A stretch of 64,000 bases of DNA, taken from the NCBI GenBank assembly GCA_913057435.1, contig CAJXNY010000025.1:17387-81386 (forward strand). Reading direction: 5' to 3'. The translations under genes were made by a program, and so were the position numbers. Positions 39,316-49,093 of this stretch are shown here, piece after piece; the first letter of the stretch is position 1, and the number at the start of each line of letters is the position of its first letter. The notes beneath the pieces are model-generated. The model was not told the origin of the DNA, did not search any database, and saw nothing but the letters and a program-made list of their open reading frames with translations. The stretch is from an uncultured Oceanospirillaceae bacterium. Its GTDB lineage: Bacteria > Pseudomonadota > Gammaproteobacteria > Pseudomonadales > Balneatricaceae.

Positions 39316-40515
39316 TCAGGTGTTATCAACGCCTTCGTCCGCGGCGTAGATTTTAATTAGGCTGGCAACAGTATTTACCAGCAGATCAGCGTCAGCATCG
39401 GTCAGAATTAGTGGTGGCAACAGACGAATCACTTTTCCGCCACCCGTCACATTCAACAGAACGCCCTTCACCTTGGCCAGCACCGCCAGCTCAGCACCGG
39501 CCTCCGCCAGCTCGATGGCGATCATCAGACCTTTGTTTCGTACATCCTTAATATAGGGCGCATCAGCCAGCTGCTGACGGAAGCCATCAGCGATGCGGTC
39601 TCCCAGCTCAGCGGCCCGCTGGCACAAACCTTCTTTTTCAATGGTATCGACTACCGCCAGTGCTGCTGCACAGCAGATCGGGTTACCACCGTAGGTTGAA
39701 CCGTGAGCGCCCGGAATCAGGACTTCAGCAGCGACACCGCGGGCCAGACAGGCACCGATCGGCATCCCATTCCCCAGCCCTTTCGCCGTAGTGACAACGT
39801 CGGGCAGAATCTTGTTGTGCTGATAACAGAAATACTCACCTGTGCGCCCATTGCCGGTTTGCACTTCATCCAGCATCAGCAGCCATTCATTAGCATCGCA
39901 GATCTCACGCAACTGATTCAGGTAATCCGGGGCAGGAATATGCACACCGCCCTCACCCTGAATCGGCTCAACCAGTATCGCCACGACATTGCTGTTATTG
40001 GCGGCAATCTGGCGTACCGATTCAATATCATCAAACGGCGCGCGCACAAAGCCACTGACCAGCGGCTCAAAGCCAGCCTGCACCGCTCGGTTCCCGGTGG
40101 CACTCAAGGTTGCCATGGTACGGCCATGGAATGAGTTATCCATCACGACAATGGCAGGGCTATCAATACCACGGGTGTGGCCATAACGACGGGCCAGCTT
40201 AATAGCGGCCTCATTCGACTCCGCACCGGAGTTGGCAAAAAACACAGACTCCATACCGGACACTGCCGTCAGCCGTTCAGCCAGTTGCTGCTGCAGCGGG
40301 ATGGTGTACAGATTGGAAGTGTGCGTCAGGCGCGCCGCCTGCTGCTGAATTGCGTGGGTAACCGCCGGGTGCGCATGGCCGAGGCCGCAGACAGCAATGC
40401 CTGTCAGCGCATCCAGGTAACGATTGCCGTCTGTGTCATATAACCAGGCACCTTCGCCATGATCGAATGCGACTGACAGACGGTTATAGGTATTCATGAT
40501 CGGCTCTACGGCCAT
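39316..40515 (-). CDS. argD: Acetylornithine aminotransferase (class III PLP)
   Basis: The 399-residue class III aminotransferase has TDGNRYLDALTGIAVCGLGHAHP, FFANSGAESNEAAIKLAR, VVMDNSFHGRTMATLSATG, LLMLDEVQTGNGRTG and the PLP lysine in TTAKGLGNGMPIGA. ArgD-type enzymes act on N-acetylornithine in arginine synthesis (and often succinyl-diaminopimelate). The ATG at 40515 has GGGG 7 bases upstream; an in-frame Arg-rich extension of 28 residues to 40599 lacks a good start. A terminator-like hairpin lies in its 5' leader. Confidence 0.93.
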   Translation of the reverse strand: MAVEPIMNTYNRLSVAFDHGEGAWLYDTDGNRYLDALTGIAVCGLGHAHPAVTHAIQQQAARLTHTSNLYTIPLQQQLAERLTAVSGMESVFFANSGAESNEAAIKLARRYGHTRGIDSPAIVVMDNSFHGRTMATLSATGNRAVQAGFEPLVSGFVRAPFDDIESVRQIAANNSNVVAILVEPIQGEGGVHIPAPDYLNQLREICDANEWLLMLDEVQTGNGRTGEYFCYQHNKILPDVVTTAKGLGNGMPIGACLARGVAAEVLIPGAHGSTYGGNPICCAAALAVVDTIEKEGLCQRAAELGDRIADGFRQQLADAPYIKDVRNKGLMIAIELAEAGAELAVLAKVKGVLLNVTGGGKVIRLLPPLILTDADADLLVNTVASLIKIYAADEGVDNT

Positions 40516-40905
40516 GTCCATATCCCCATAACGCAAAAAGCAGCGAGATCGCTGCTGGAAAAAACAATCGAGTCTATGGAGTTGACTGGACTTTGGCAAC
40601 TCCGCAAAGACGCATTAGCTAAAACTTTAGTCGCGAATTTTAAATTTTTTACCATTTGTAAAAACAAAAACATTCAAGCGGTCAAAAATCCACCAGACAG
40701 ATAGCCAATCTACTGCAGCAACAGAGATTATCTAACCGAATCAACACGATAGCCTGCGCCTATAACAACGATTAAGAAATCCTACTATACATTACCCCAG
40801 TAAAATGTTCGGATATGTGGTATGTTTCACGCCGCAGCGGGTGCCGGACTACACTGGTAGTACACAGGCACCAGACAGGCTAATACAGAAAGCTAAGGTA
40901 CGGTA
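40516..40905. other. Divergent regulatory region between argD and grxD
   Basis: These 390 bases hold the argD leader hairpins (40535-40603), an AT-rich stretch at 40625-40680 likely to carry the argD promoter, and the grxD upstream region. I could not find a convincing ArgR box. No further gene is visible. Confidence 0.6.
40535..40556 (-). promoter_or_regulatory. Terminator-like hairpin in the argD leader (possible attenuator)
   Basis: On the minus strand AGCAGCG-ATCT-CGCTGCT is followed by TTTTTGCG and, about 20 bases on, by the argD start. The next gene upstream is divergent, so the hairpin can only act on the argD leader. Another hairpin, GGAGTTG / CAACTCC, lies just upstream at about 40578-40603. 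A short leader frame (13 codons) runs across that upstream hairpin. Attenuation is inferred. Confidence 0.5.
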
Positions 40906-41244
40906 ATGAGCGTAATCGAAACGATTAAAGAGCAGATTGAGAAAAACCCGGTACTGCTCTACATGAAAGGCACGCCTCGCTTCCCACAGTGTGGTTTTTC
41001 CTCCCGCACCGTTGAAGCACTGATGAACTGCGGCGAGCGTTTCGCCTTTGTTAACATTCTGGAAAACCCAGAGATTCGTGCTGAACTGCCTAAATACGCT
41101 GACTGGCCAACATTCCCACAGCTGTGGGTGAATGGCGAGCTGGTAGGTGGTTGCGACATCGTCTGCGAAATGGCCACCACCGGTGAGCTGGCAGAACTGG
41201 TTAAGCAGCACGCTATCAACCCGGACGACGAAGCGTCCGCGTAA
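40906..41244 (+). CDS. grxD: Monothiol glutaredoxin GrxD (Grx4)
   Basis: The 112-residue monothiol glutaredoxin carries and delivers [2Fe-2S] clusters with glutathione and BolA partners. It has the CGFS active site (Cys29) in KGTPRFPQCGFSSRT, then WPTFPQLWVNGELVGGCDIV. The next gene on the same strand is a 2-Cys peroxiredoxin, 86 bases downstream. A hairpin follows it. Confidence 0.97.
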   Translation: MSVIETIKEQIEKNPVLLYMKGTPRFPQCGFSSRTVEALMNCGERFAFVNILENPEIRAELPKYADWPTFPQLWVNGELVGGCDIVCEMATTGELAELVKQHAINPDDEASA

Positions 41245-41260
41245 TTCATACCGATTTCTA

Positions 41261-41283
41261 GCAGGAAGGTGCCACCTTCCTGC
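41261..41283 (+). terminator. Hairpin after grxD
   Basis: A perfect 10-base stem GCAGGAAGGT / ACCTTCCTGC with a 3-base loop lies 16 bases after the grxD stop. The following GTTGT is only weakly T-rich, so termination may be partial before the peroxiredoxin gene. Confidence 0.6.
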
Positions 41284-41330
41284 GTTGTATCCAACAAGCG
41301 ACTCACACCAAACATGGAGATTTCATAATC

Positions 41331-41933
41331 ATGGGCGTACTCGTAGGTAAGCAAGCTCCTGACTTCACCGTTCCTGCTGTTAAAGGTGACGGTTCTATCG
41401 TTGATAACTTCAACCTGAAAGAAGCCATCAATGGTAAATACGGTCTGGTATTCTTCTACCCGCTGGACTTCACTTTCGTTTGCCCGTCTGAGCTGATCGC
41501 TCTGGATCACCGTATGGACGCATTCAACGAACGTGGCGTTGAAGTAATCGGTGTTTCCATCGATTCTCACTTCACCCATAACGCATGGCGCAACACGCCA
41601 GTTGAGCAGGGCGGCATTGGCCAGGTTAAATACACCCTGGCAGCTGACATGACGCACGAAATCTGCAAAGCCTACGACGTTGAGTCTGAAGGCGGCGTTG
41701 CTTTCCGTGGCGCATTCCTGATCGACAAGAACGGTAACGTTCGCTCTCAGATTGTTAACGACCTGCCACTGGGCCGTAACATGGACGAACTGATCCGTCT
41801 GGTTGACGCTCTGCAGTTCCACGAAGAGCACGGTGAAGTTTGCCCTGCTGGCTGGAACAAAGGCGACAAAGGTATGGACGCATCGCCAAAAGGCGTTGCT
41901 GCATACCTGACTGAAGAAGCTGACAGCCTGTAA
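41331..41933 (+). CDS. 2-Cys peroxiredoxin (AhpC/TSA family)
   Basis: The 200-residue typical 2-Cys peroxiredoxin reduces peroxides with a thioredoxin- or AhpF-type partner. Peroxidatic Cys51 is in DFTFVCPSELIAL and the resolving Cys in HGEVCPAGWNKG near 172. GGIGQVKYTL corresponds to the GGLG motif of over-oxidation-sensitive peroxiredoxins. Strongly biased codon use suggests high expression. ATG 41331 has GGAG about 11 bases upstream. Confidence 0.95.
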   Translation: MGVLVGKQAPDFTVPAVKGDGSIVDNFNLKEAINGKYGLVFFYPLDFTFVCPSELIALDHRMDAFNERGVEVIGVSIDSHFTHNAWRNTPVEQGGIGQVKYTLAADMTHEICKAYDVESEGGVAFRGAFLIDKNGNVRSQIVNDLPLGRNMDELIRLVDALQFHEEHGEVCPAGWNKGDKGMDASPKGVAAYLTEEADSL

Positions 41934-41959
41934 TCAGACTCTGATTACCACAGCTTCAG

Positions 41960-41985
41960 AGCCCCGCCATGTGCGGGGCTTTTTC
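41960..41985 (+). terminator. Terminator after the peroxiredoxin gene
   Basis: A perfect 8-base stem AGCCCCGC / GCGGGGCT with a 5-base loop is followed by TTTT, 26 bases after the stop. Confidence 0.9.
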
Positions 41986-42013
41986 GTTTTTGGCCAGACG
42001 GAAAAACCTGCTT

Positions 42014-42490
42014 TTATGCCCGACCAATCGACGCCACCACCGCACCAGTAACCTGGCACAGGTCAGCCGCCGCCAGCTCGATCTCCAGACCACGCTTACC
42101 GGCACTCATAAAGATTGACGCAAACTGTGCCGCACTGGCATCCAGCACCGTTGGCAGCCGCTTTTTCTGCCCCAGCGGACTGATCCCACCGACGACATAG
42201 CCTGTCGCACGCTCAGCATCTACCGGATTTGCCATAACAACCTTTTTAGCCTTCAGCGCTGCCGCCATCGCTTTGAGGTCGAGCTGACCCGCCACTGGCA
42301 CGACGGCAACCGCCAGTTTGCGGTTATCGCCATTGATTTCAACTAGCAGAGTCTTAAACACCTGCGCTAAAGGCTGGCCCAGCGCTTCGGCGGCTTCCTC
42401 ACCATAGGACTCTGCTGCTGGATCATGCCTATATTCATGCACCTGATATGGGACGCGGGCTTTTTTCACCGCATTAATTGCAGGGGTCAT
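42014..42490 (-). CDS. ybaK: Cys-tRNA(Pro)/Cys-tRNA(Cys) deacylase YbaK
   Basis: YbaK is a trans-editing deacylase that clears mischarged Cys-tRNA-Pro. The 158-residue product has the YbaK/ProX fold: VPYQVHEYRHDP, QVFKTLLVEING (catalytic-pocket Lys near residue 46), and GYVVGGISPLGQKKRLPTVLD with the Gly-Gly loop. It is convergent with the peroxiredoxin gene. Confidence 0.93.
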   Translation of the reverse strand: MTPAINAVKKARVPYQVHEYRHDPAAESYGEEAAEALGQPLAQVFKTLLVEINGDNRKLAVAVVPVAGQLDLKAMAAALKAKKVVMANPVDAERATGYVVGGISPLGQKKRLPTVLDASAAQFASIFMSAGKRGLEIELAAADLCQVTGAVVASIGRA

Positions 42491-42552
42491 CGATCGTTTT
42501 CCTTTTCACTCAAAGGCCGCTGGCTTGCATAATAACCAAGTTTTGCCCGTTG

Positions 42553-42774
42553 TTAGCGTTGCGACTGGCGCAACGGAACCAATAGTTCTTCAAGTCCATT
42601 AATCTGAATCTCAAGCATCAATGCCAGCAACTGCCCCAGCGCTCCCTCTGGGAACCCCTTATTCTGAAACCAGAGCAAATAGTCTTCCGGTAAATCCATC
42701 AATACTCGACCCTGATATTTCCCGAATGGCATTTTCATAGTGGCCAGTTGCACCAGCATCTGTGGATCAAACAT
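42553..42774 (-). CDS. DUF3820 family protein (73 aa)
   Basis: The 73-residue product has the DUF3820 core MPFGKYQGRVLMDLPEDYLLWFQNKGFPEGALGQLLALM. This family is related to putative quorum-sensing-regulated virulence factors and to sequences found next to DNA-repair exonuclease domains; its function is unknown. The ATG at 42774 has GGGAA at a normal distance; an upstream TTG is too close to that site. Confidence 0.82.
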   Translation of the reverse strand: MFDPQMLVQLATMKMPFGKYQGRVLMDLPEDYLLWFQNKGFPEGALGQLLALMLEIQINGLEELLVPLRQSQR

Positions 42775-43015
42775 CAGCGTCAAATTCCCGATTTAGCAAT
42801 GTAGCCCGCTATAGTAACGAGCCACACGGAGCTGTCACGTTCATTTAACCGGTTATTGCCTATATCGGCCAGTACTAGCAGCCTGCCAGGCGATTGTGTC
42901 AGCACCTCGACTATCTGTGATAACTATGCGATAACCACAATGACATCGAGCGAACATCCTTTTGCGACCGCATCGCACAACGTAAACCACCCTCCCACCT
43001 ACCAGGAGTCCAGGG

Positions 43016-43327
43016 ATGAGTACAGACGTAGTATCCAAGCAGCAACGGGCCTTCTTTCGTAAGCTCTACCTGAGTTATCTGATCAGCCAGGAACAACACA
43101 ACCTTACCAGCCTGCAGAAACTCACCGGCATGCCACGGCGTACCATTCAGGACAGCATCAAAGACCTTTCAGATATCGGAATCGATTGCATATTCAGTCA
43201 GCATGAAGGCGGCAGGCATAACGATGGCCACTACCATATAAGCGACTGGGGCCCTATTCATTGGAGCTGGATCGAGACACAGCTGGCCAGAATTGAACAG
43301 GCACTGGATATTGCAAAAAAAGATTAA
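43016..43327 (+). CDS. Small winged-helix DNA-binding protein (103 aa)
   Basis: The 103-residue product reads as a winged helix-turn-helix: FFRKLYLSYLISQEQHNLTSLQKLTGMPRRTIQDSIKDLSDIGI gives an HTH with recognition helix PRRTIQDSIKDL, followed by a wing (EGGRHNDGHYHI) and a C-terminal helix. It fits small winged-helix families such as Pfam HTH_43, but the exact family is uncertain. GGAG precedes the ATG. It lies 60 bases before the DUF5610 gene on the same strand and could regulate it. Confidence 0.75.
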   Translation: MSTDVVSKQQRAFFRKLYLSYLISQEQHNLTSLQKLTGMPRRTIQDSIKDLSDIGIDCIFSQHEGGRHNDGHYHISDWGPIHWSWIETQLARIEQALDIAKKD

Positions 43328-43387
43328 AGTTTGCACATTTACTGCCGCTACAACGCAGGTGATTCAATTTTAACCAACGGTGCTCCT

Positions 43388-44608
43388 ATGAACGTTATTT
43401 CGTCATACTCTCAACCTAATCAGAGCAGTCAGATGCGTTCAGACACGCAGCGTTTGTCGACAGCCCCTACTTCCGAAGAAGGGCAAAAAGCCCAGGAAGA
43501 TCGCAATGTCGCCAAATCCCAGGACACCCTGCTGAACCGCCTGGCTGAACATGTCCCCGGCGTCTCCGCTGAAGATATGCGTAAACAGAAAGCCGAAGAC
43601 TTTACTCCGGAGAAAGTAGCCAGTCGCATCTCCGGCTTTGTCGGTATGGGCCTTGACCGCGCCCGCTCTGAAGGTCGCTCCGAAGCTGATATTGAAAAGA
43701 TGCATGCTGCAGCCATGCGCGGGATTGAAAAAGGCTTTAACGAAGCAAAAGAGATTCTCGATGGACTGAGCATTCTTGGCCAGGGCAACATCGAGAAAAA
43801 TATCGATGACACCTTCGACAAAACCATGAGCGCGGTTAAAGCACTGTTGCCAACACAACAGAGCGACCTGCCCAGCGGCCCGCAGCGTGCCTCCGAAGCC
43901 TTTTATGCCAACGAGCGCTACGCTAAATCAGAAACGTTTTCCCTGAGCCTTAAGACTCAGGAAGGCGATGACGTTGTCATTGAGTTTGGCCGCGCCCAGC
44001 AACAGAGTGCCTCAGTTGCCGCCGCACGTTCGGGTGGTAATTCTGCAGCCGTCGCCAGCCTGGAGCGTAGTAGCGCCAGCAGTATGTACTTCAGCGTTCA
44101 GGGCGACCTCAATGATGAAGAGCTGTCTGCCATCAACGATCTGCTTCGCGACGTGAACGACATCGCCGATGAGTTTTTCGGTGGCGACATTCAGGCCGCT
44201 TTCGACAAAGCTAGCGAGTTTGAAATGGACGGTAGCCAGCTGGCCTCCATGAACCTGCGCCTGACACGGAGCGAAAGCCATTCTGCCACATCGGCCTATA
44301 GCTCTGTTGGCAATATGATGCCGGGGATGGATGAACTGGCACCATTGAACGATATGAGCAGTAAGCTCAATGCACTGTCTGAAGACCCTCGTAATGCCTT
44401 TATGGAAGAAGCCGACAAGCTGATCGCCAGCATTATTGATAGCCTGGTACCGCAAGACAGCCGCTACAAAGATGCCAATGAAAAAGACCGCGAGCGACTG
44501 GACAACAACCTGCAGCAAATGAACAGCATGATGAGTGCGCTGTTCGATCGTGGTAATGCCAACGCTGAGCCCGCTGCTATTGAAGCACCGGTTTCCGCTG
44601 CTATCTGA
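43388..44608 (+). CDS. DUF5610-like protein (406 aa)
   Basis: The 406-residue hydrophilic protein has an N-terminal Ser/Gln-rich stretch, a DUF5610-like segment (about residues 70-130: AEDFTPEKVASRISGFVGMGLDRARSEGRS, GIEKGFNEAKEILDGL), a beta-rich centre (ETFSLSLKTQEGDDVVIEFG) and a helical C-terminal half that ends in Ala/Pro-rich sequence. No signal peptide or membrane helix is seen. Such proteins are found in Shewanella, Vibrio and Pseudomonas and are of unknown function. The ATG at 43388 has a weak ribosome site. Confidence 0.72.
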   Translation: MNVISSYSQPNQSSQMRSDTQRLSTAPTSEEGQKAQEDRNVAKSQDTLLNRLAEHVPGVSAEDMRKQKAEDFTPEKVASRISGFVGMGLDRARSEGRSEADIEKMHAAAMRGIEKGFNEAKEILDGLSILGQGNIEKNIDDTFDKTMSAVKALLPTQQSDLPSGPQRASEAFYANERYAKSETFSLSLKTQEGDDVVIEFGRAQQQSASVAAARSGGNSAAVASLERSSASSMYFSVQGDLNDEELSAINDLLRDVNDIADEFFGGDIQAAFDKASEFEMDGSQLASMNLRLTRSESHSATSAYSSVGNMMPGMDELAPLNDMSSKLNALSEDPRNAFMEEADKLIASIIDSLVPQDSRYKDANEKDRERLDNNLQQMNSMMSALFDRGNANAEPAAIEAPVSAAI

Positions 44609-44631
44609 TCTGACATCACCCACGCTACCTC

Positions 44632-44660
44632 ACAGGCCTGCTTATGCAGGCCTGTTTTGT
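44632..44660 (+). terminator. Terminator after the DUF5610-like gene
   Basis: A perfect 10-base stem ACAGGCCTGC / GCAGGCCTGT with a TTAT loop is followed by TTTGTTT, about 24 bases after the stop. Confidence 0.88.
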
Positions 44661-44716
44661 TTCCCCACCCGACCAAAGCCGTTAGACTGCTCCGTTTACA
44701 TTGAACGGACGCTCAC

Positions 44717-45631
44717 ATGCCTCAATCTGCAGCCCTGAGCCGCGCCATCCTGTGGATGGTCGGTGCCCTGTTCTCCTTCATCAGTATGGCCATCGCCGGG
44801 CGCGAGCTGGCAGGCGAACTGAGCGTCACCCAGTTACTGGTAATCCGCAGCGCGATCGGCGTACTGGTGATCGCCAGCCTGATCCGGCGTCAGCCACTAC
44901 GCTGGCAGCTGTTAAAAACTCCCACACCAGGCCTGCACCTGATCCGTAATACAGCCCACTTTATCGGCCAGTACGGCTGGTTTGTCGCCATCGCTAGTAT
45001 TCCACTGGCCGAGGTGTTCGCACTGGAATTCACCACCCCGATCTGGTGCCTGTTACTGGCCCCATTGCTGGTCGGCGAAAAGATCACCCGAGTGCGTGCC
45101 GTTGCCGTGTTGCTGGGCTTCATCGGTATCCTGATTATTCTGCGTCCCGGTATCGCCATTATTCACCCCGCTGCACTGGGCGTACTCGGCGCTGCGGTCT
45201 GCTTTGCCATCGCCTATTTGATGACCAAGAAAATAACCGGCCAAAAAACAGCCCATGGTAGCCAGTCACCGCTGACCCTGTTGTTCTATATGTGCCTGGT
45301 GCAAATGCTGCTCAGCAGCGTACCCGCCCTGCTGGACTGGACCCCCGTAGAACCACAGCACCTGCCTTGGCTATTACTGGTCAGCCTGACCGCCCTGAGC
45401 GCCCATTACTGCATCACCCGCGCCCTGAAACTGGCTGACGCTGCCGTGGTAGTACCAATCGACTTCCTGCGCCTGCCCCTGATCGCCCTGCTGGGTTACC
45501 TGGTGTATGACGAAAGTCTGGATTTCTGGGTGCTGGTGGGTGCTGGTGTAATGCTGAGCGGCAACTACCTGAACCTGTGGAGTGAACAGAAGCGTCTAAA
45601 ACGACTGCAACAAGAAACACAGGCCTCCTGA
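44717..45631 (+). CDS. EamA/DMT-family permease
   Basis: The 304-residue protein has about ten membrane helices in two EamA repeats, opening with [26 protein letters not shown] and with the typical [27 protein letters not shown] and [15 protein letters not shown] exporters move metabolites or drugs; the substrate is unknown. Its stop codon overlaps the radD start by one base (TGATG), so the two genes are coupled. Confidence 0.87.
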   Translation: MPQSAALSRAILWMVGALFSFISMAIAGRELAGELSVTQLLVIRSAIGVLVIASLIRRQPLRWQLLKTPTPGLHLIRNTAHFIGQYGWFVAIASIPLAEVFALEFTTPIWCLLLAPLLVGEKITRVRAVAVLLGFIGILIILRPGIAIIHPAALGVLGAAVCFAIAYLMTKKITGQKTAHGSQSPLTLLFYMCLVQMLLSSVPALLDWTPVEPQHLPWLLLVSLTALSAHYCITRALKLADAAVVVPIDFLRLPLIALLGYLVYDESLDFWVLVGAGVMLSGNYLNLWSEQKRLKRLQQETQAS

Positions 45632-47370
45632 TGGCGTTCAAGTTACGTGATTACCAACAGGAGGCTGTCGACGCCACCCTGGTCCACTTTCGTAAAACAG
45701 ACGATTCTGCGGTCATTGTGCTGCCCACCGGGGCGGGTAAAAGCCTGGTGATCGCCGAGCTGGCACGGCTCGCCCGGCGGCGGATTCTGGTGCTGGCCCA
45801 CGTCAAGGAACTGGTTGAACAGAACCATAGCAAATACCAGAGTTACGACCTGACCGCCGGGATTTTTGCCGCCGGCCTGAAGCAGAAAAACAATCAGCAT
45901 CAGGTCACCTTTGCCAGCGTACAGTCGGTGCGTCCCAATCTGGATCAGTTTCAGGGCGAGTACTCGTTGCTGATTATCGACGAGTGCCACCGGGTCAGCG
46001 AGAGTGAAGACAGCCAGTATCAGCAGATCATCAGCCGCCTGAAACAACAGAATCCCGGCCTAAAAGTACTGGGGCTGACCGCGACCCCCTATCGGCTCGG
46101 CAGCGGCTGGATCTACCGTTACCACTATCGCGGCTATACTCGCAGCGATGAGCCCCAACCGTTTGAGCACTGCATCTACGAGCTGCCACTGCGCTATATG
46201 ATCAGCCGCCAGTTTCTGACGCCACCTGAGATGGTCGATGCCACGGTTGCCCAGTACGACTTCTCCAGCCTGACGCCCAACAGCAACGGCAATTACCCGG
46301 AGCCTGCCGTCAACCAGCTGCTGATTAAACACAAGCGTGTCACCCGCGCGATCTGTGAGCAGATAGAACAACTGGCAGCCGACCGACTGGGGGTGATGAT
46401 CTTCGCCGCCACGGTCGACCATGCACAGGAGATCAGCGGCTACCTGCCCGCCGAGCAGACGGCCCTGATCACTGGCGATACCGCTGGCCCACAGCGCGAT
46501 GCGCTGATCGAAGCCTTCAAGGCCCGCCAGCTGAAATATCTGGTCAACGTATCGGTACTCACCACCGGCTTCGACGCCCCCCATGTGGATCTGATCGCCA
46601 TTTTACGGCCCACTCAGTCCGTCAGCCTTTATCAGCAGATAGTGGGCCGAGGCCTGCGACTGTTTGAAGGGAAAGAAAACTGCCTGGTGATCGACTACAC
46701 CGGCAACGGCTTCGATCTGTTCCAGCCCGAAGTCGGCGCACCTAAACCCGACGCCGACTCCGACCCGGTCCAGGTATTCTGCCCCCAGTGTGAATTTCCC
46801 AATATTTTCTGGGGCAAGACCGACGGCCAGGGCAATATTCTTGAACACTTCGGCCGTCGCTGTCAGGGCTTTGAAGAAGATGCGGCAGGCCGTCGCCAGC
46901 GCTGTGAGTTTCGTTTCCGTTTTAAAGAATGCCCCCACTGCGGCGCAGAAAACGACATCGCCGCCCGCCGTTGTGGCCAGTGTGAACAGGCACTGGTCGA
47001 CCCGGATGATCAGCTCAAAGCCGCCTTGCAGCTTAAAGACGCGCTGGTGATCCGCTGCGCCGGACTCAGCTTCAGCCGCAAGCAGGACAAACTGCGCATC
47101 ACCTACCACGACGAAGAAGGGGAAGAGCTACACGAGAGCTTCAACCTGAGCCACAGCGGCCAGCGCAAAATATTCAACCGCGAATTTGGCCGTCGCTTTG
47201 ATGGCGGCAGCCAGCCCCGCGAGTTCAAAACGCTGGATGAAGTACTGCCACTGGCCGAACGCTTTAGCCCACCGGATTTTGTCGTAGCGCGTAAAAAAGG
47301 CCACTACTGGCGGGTGTCTGCACGGATATTTGATTACCAGGGCCGCTATCGCAAAGCCAACGCACTGTAA
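45631..47370 (+). CDS. radD: DNA repair helicase-like protein RadD (YejH)
   Basis: RadD is an SF2-type ATPase that works with SSB and RecA in double-strand break repair and limits recombination intermediates. The 579-residue product closely follows E. coli Rad[14 protein letters not shown], Walker [16 protein letters not shown] (motif II), [46 protein letters not shown] (motif VI), then Cys pairs CPQC, CPHC and CGQC that make a zinc-binding C-terminal region. It is convergent with the ABC importer. Confidence 0.96.
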   Translation: MAFKLRDYQQEAVDATLVHFRKTDDSAVIVLPTGAGKSLVIAELARLARRRILVLAHVKELVEQNHSKYQSYDLTAGIFAAGLKQKNNQHQVTFASVQSVRPNLDQFQGEYSLLIIDECHRVSESEDSQYQQIISRLKQQNPGLKVLGLTATPYRLGSGWIYRYHYRGYTRSDEPQPFEHCIYELPLRYMISRQFLTPPEMVDATVAQYDFSSLTPNSNGNYPEPAVNQLLIKHKRVTRAICEQIEQLAADRLGVMIFAATVDHAQEISGYLPAEQTALITGDTAGPQRDALIEAFKARQLKYLVNVSVLTTGFDAPHVDLIAILRPTQSVSLYQQIVGRGLRLFEGKENCLVIDYTGNGFDLFQPEVGAPKPDADSDPVQVFCPQCEFPNIFWGKTDGQGNILEHFGRRCQGFEEDAAGRRQRCEFRFRFKECPHCGAENDIAARRCGQCEQALVDPDDQLKAALQLKDALVIRCAGLSFSRKQDKLRITYHDEEGEELHESFNLSHSGQRKIFNREFGRRFDGGSQPREFKTLDEVLPLAERFSPPDFVVARKKGHYWRVSARIFDYQGRYRKANAL

Positions 47371-47375
47371 CCCGT

Positions 47376-48149
47376 TTACATCGGCACCAGTGTCGGCGTA
47401 TCCGATACCGGGTCAGGATAGATCTTCGCATCCAGATCGAACACCTGCCGCACCAGCTCGGCGGTAAACACCTCGGCCGGGCTGCCTTGCTGCTGCAGCT
47501 GGCCCTGTTTAAGCACCACCAGCTCATCGCAATAACGGCAGGCCTGGTTCAGGTCATGCAACACCACCACAATGGTTTTACCGGCCAGATTCAGCGAGCG
47601 CATCAGTTTAAGCAGCTCAATCTGGTGAGCGATATCCAGCCAGGTGGTGGGCTCATCCAGCAACACCAGATCAGTCTGCTGAGCCAGAATCATGGCGATC
47701 CAGGCGCGCTGGCGCTGTCCGCCCGACAGCGCCGCCGCCGGCTGATCAGCAAATTCCGTCAGCCCGACCTGGGCCAGTGATTGCTGCACAATGGTGCTGT
47801 CTTCGCGACTCAATCGCCCCCAGCGGGAACGCCAGGGCGCACGGCCATAGCCCACCAGTTCGGCAACACTGACCCCATCGGGCGTAATGGATGCCTGGGG
47901 CAACAGCGCCAGCTGTCGGGCTAGCTGGCGGCTGTCCATGCGGTGCACATCTTCGCCCTGCAACCGCACCTTGCCTCGCTGTGGCGTCAGAATCCGGGCC
48001 ATGGCTTTAAGCAGAGTCGATTTACCACAACCATTAGGGCCAATCAGCGCGGTGATTTTTCCCTGTGGAATGCCCAGCGTCAGGTCCGGTACGATTACCT
48101 TTTCGCCATAGCCCACCTGGAGCCCTTCAATAGATAGATACGACATCAC
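47376..48149 (-). CDS. Ferric-siderophore ABC transporter ATP-binding protein (FecE-like)
   Basis: The 257-residue ATPase has Walker [14 protein letters not shown], the FepC/FecE signature ALSGGQRQRAWIAMILAQ, Walker B LVLLDEPTTWLDIAHQIELL and the switch His in VVLHDLNQACRY. It is the last gene of a four-gene importer operon and overlaps the permease gene by 4 bases (ATGA-type), which supports coupled translation. Confidence 0.94.
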   Translation of the reverse strand: MMSYLSIEGLQVGYGEKVIVPDLTLGIPQGKITALIGPNGCGKSTLLKAMARILTPQRGKVRLQGEDVHRMDSRQLARQLALLPQASITPDGVSVAELVGYGRAPWRSRWGRLSREDSTIVQQSLAQVGLTEFADQPAAALSGGQRQRAWIAMILAQQTDLVLLDEPTTWLDIAHQIELLKLMRSLNLAGKTIVVVLHDLNQACRYCDELVVLKQGQLQQQGSPAEVFTAELVRQVFDLDAKIYPDPVSDTPTLVPM

Positions 48150-49093
48150 CAGCCTCGGTAGCGGGTTAACAGAAACAGAAAGTAAGGCGCACCGATCAGC
48201 GCGGTGAGCACGCCAGCGGGCAGTTCAATCGGCGCCAGCAATGTGCGGGCCGCGATATCCGACACCAGCACCAGTAACGCGCCGACCATCGCCGTGACAG
48301 GCAGCAAACGGTGATGAGCGCCCCCCACCAGCAAACGCGCCAGGTGCGGTGCCACCAGGCCAACGAAACTGATCGCCCCGCACACCGCCACACTGACCGC
48401 CGCCATCGCTACCGCCAACAGCAAAGCCAACAAGCGGCTGCGACGCACATTTGCCCCCAGCCCTTCGGCGGCTTCATCGCCCAGCGCCAGCAGATCAAGC
48501 CGTAGCGACAGCATCAGCGCCAGTGGCACCAACACCAGCAGCCAGGGCAACAAAATCCAGACATGATCCCAGCCCCGCCCCCACAAGCTACCCGTCAACC
48601 AGACCAGCGCCATATTCACCTTCTGCGGATGACTGACCAGCAGCCAGTCGGTCAACGCTGCCAGCCAGCTGCTCAACGCGATTCCCACCAGCACCAGCCG
48701 GGAGGGGTTCAATGTGCCCCGCCCCACCAGTGCCAGCATCACCAGTACCGCCAGCAAGGCTCCAATAATCGCCGCCGGGATCAGCCAGCCAAACGCCAGA
48801 TCCGGCCATAGCAACATCAGGGTCGTGGCGGCCAGCCCGGCACCGGCCGTCACCCCGATCAGATCCGGTGAAGCCAGTGGATTACGCACCACCGCCTGGG
48901 TGAGTGCACCGGACAGGCCCAGCCCGGCCCCGGCCAGAATTGCCAACAGCACCCGTGACAGCCGTAAATCAGTAACAATATCCGCGCTACTGGCCTGTAC
49001 CGTGCGCCAGTCCAGCGAGCCAAGCAACAGCCCGCTAAGCGCCGCCACCAGTAATAGCGCGGGCAGTAGCCAGAAAGTCAAACGTGGGTACAT
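48146..49093 (-). CDS. Ferric-siderophore ABC transporter permease (FecD-like)
   Basis: The 315-residue FecCD-family permease has about ten helices; LRLSRVLLAILAGAGLGLSGALTQAVVRNPLASPDLIGVTAGAG and SFVGLVAPHLARLLVG (the ATPase-coupling loop) are diagnostic. ATG 49093 shares one base with the stop of the partner permease (TGATG). It pairs with the permease at 49093-50130 to form the membrane channel. Confidence 0.93.
   Translation of the reverse strand: MYPRLTFWLLPALLLVAALSGLLLGSLDWRTVQASSADIVTDLRLSRVLLAILAGAGLGLSGALTQAVVRNPLASPDLIGVTAGAGLAATTLMLLWPDLAFGWLIPAAIIGALLAVLVMLALVGRGTLNPSRLVLVGIALSSWLAALTDWLLVSHPQKVNMALVWLTGSLWGRGWDHVWILLPWLLVLVPLALMLSLRLDLLALGDEAAEGLGANVRRSRLLALLLAVAMAAVSVAVCGAISFVGLVAPHLARLLVGGAHHRLLPVTAMVGALLVLVSDIAARTLLAPIELPAGVLTALIGAPYFLFLLTRYRGW

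Noticed and set aside
40600..40700. ArgR operator in the argD upstream region
   Set aside because: The AT-rich stretch does not match the 18-base ArgR consensus convincingly.
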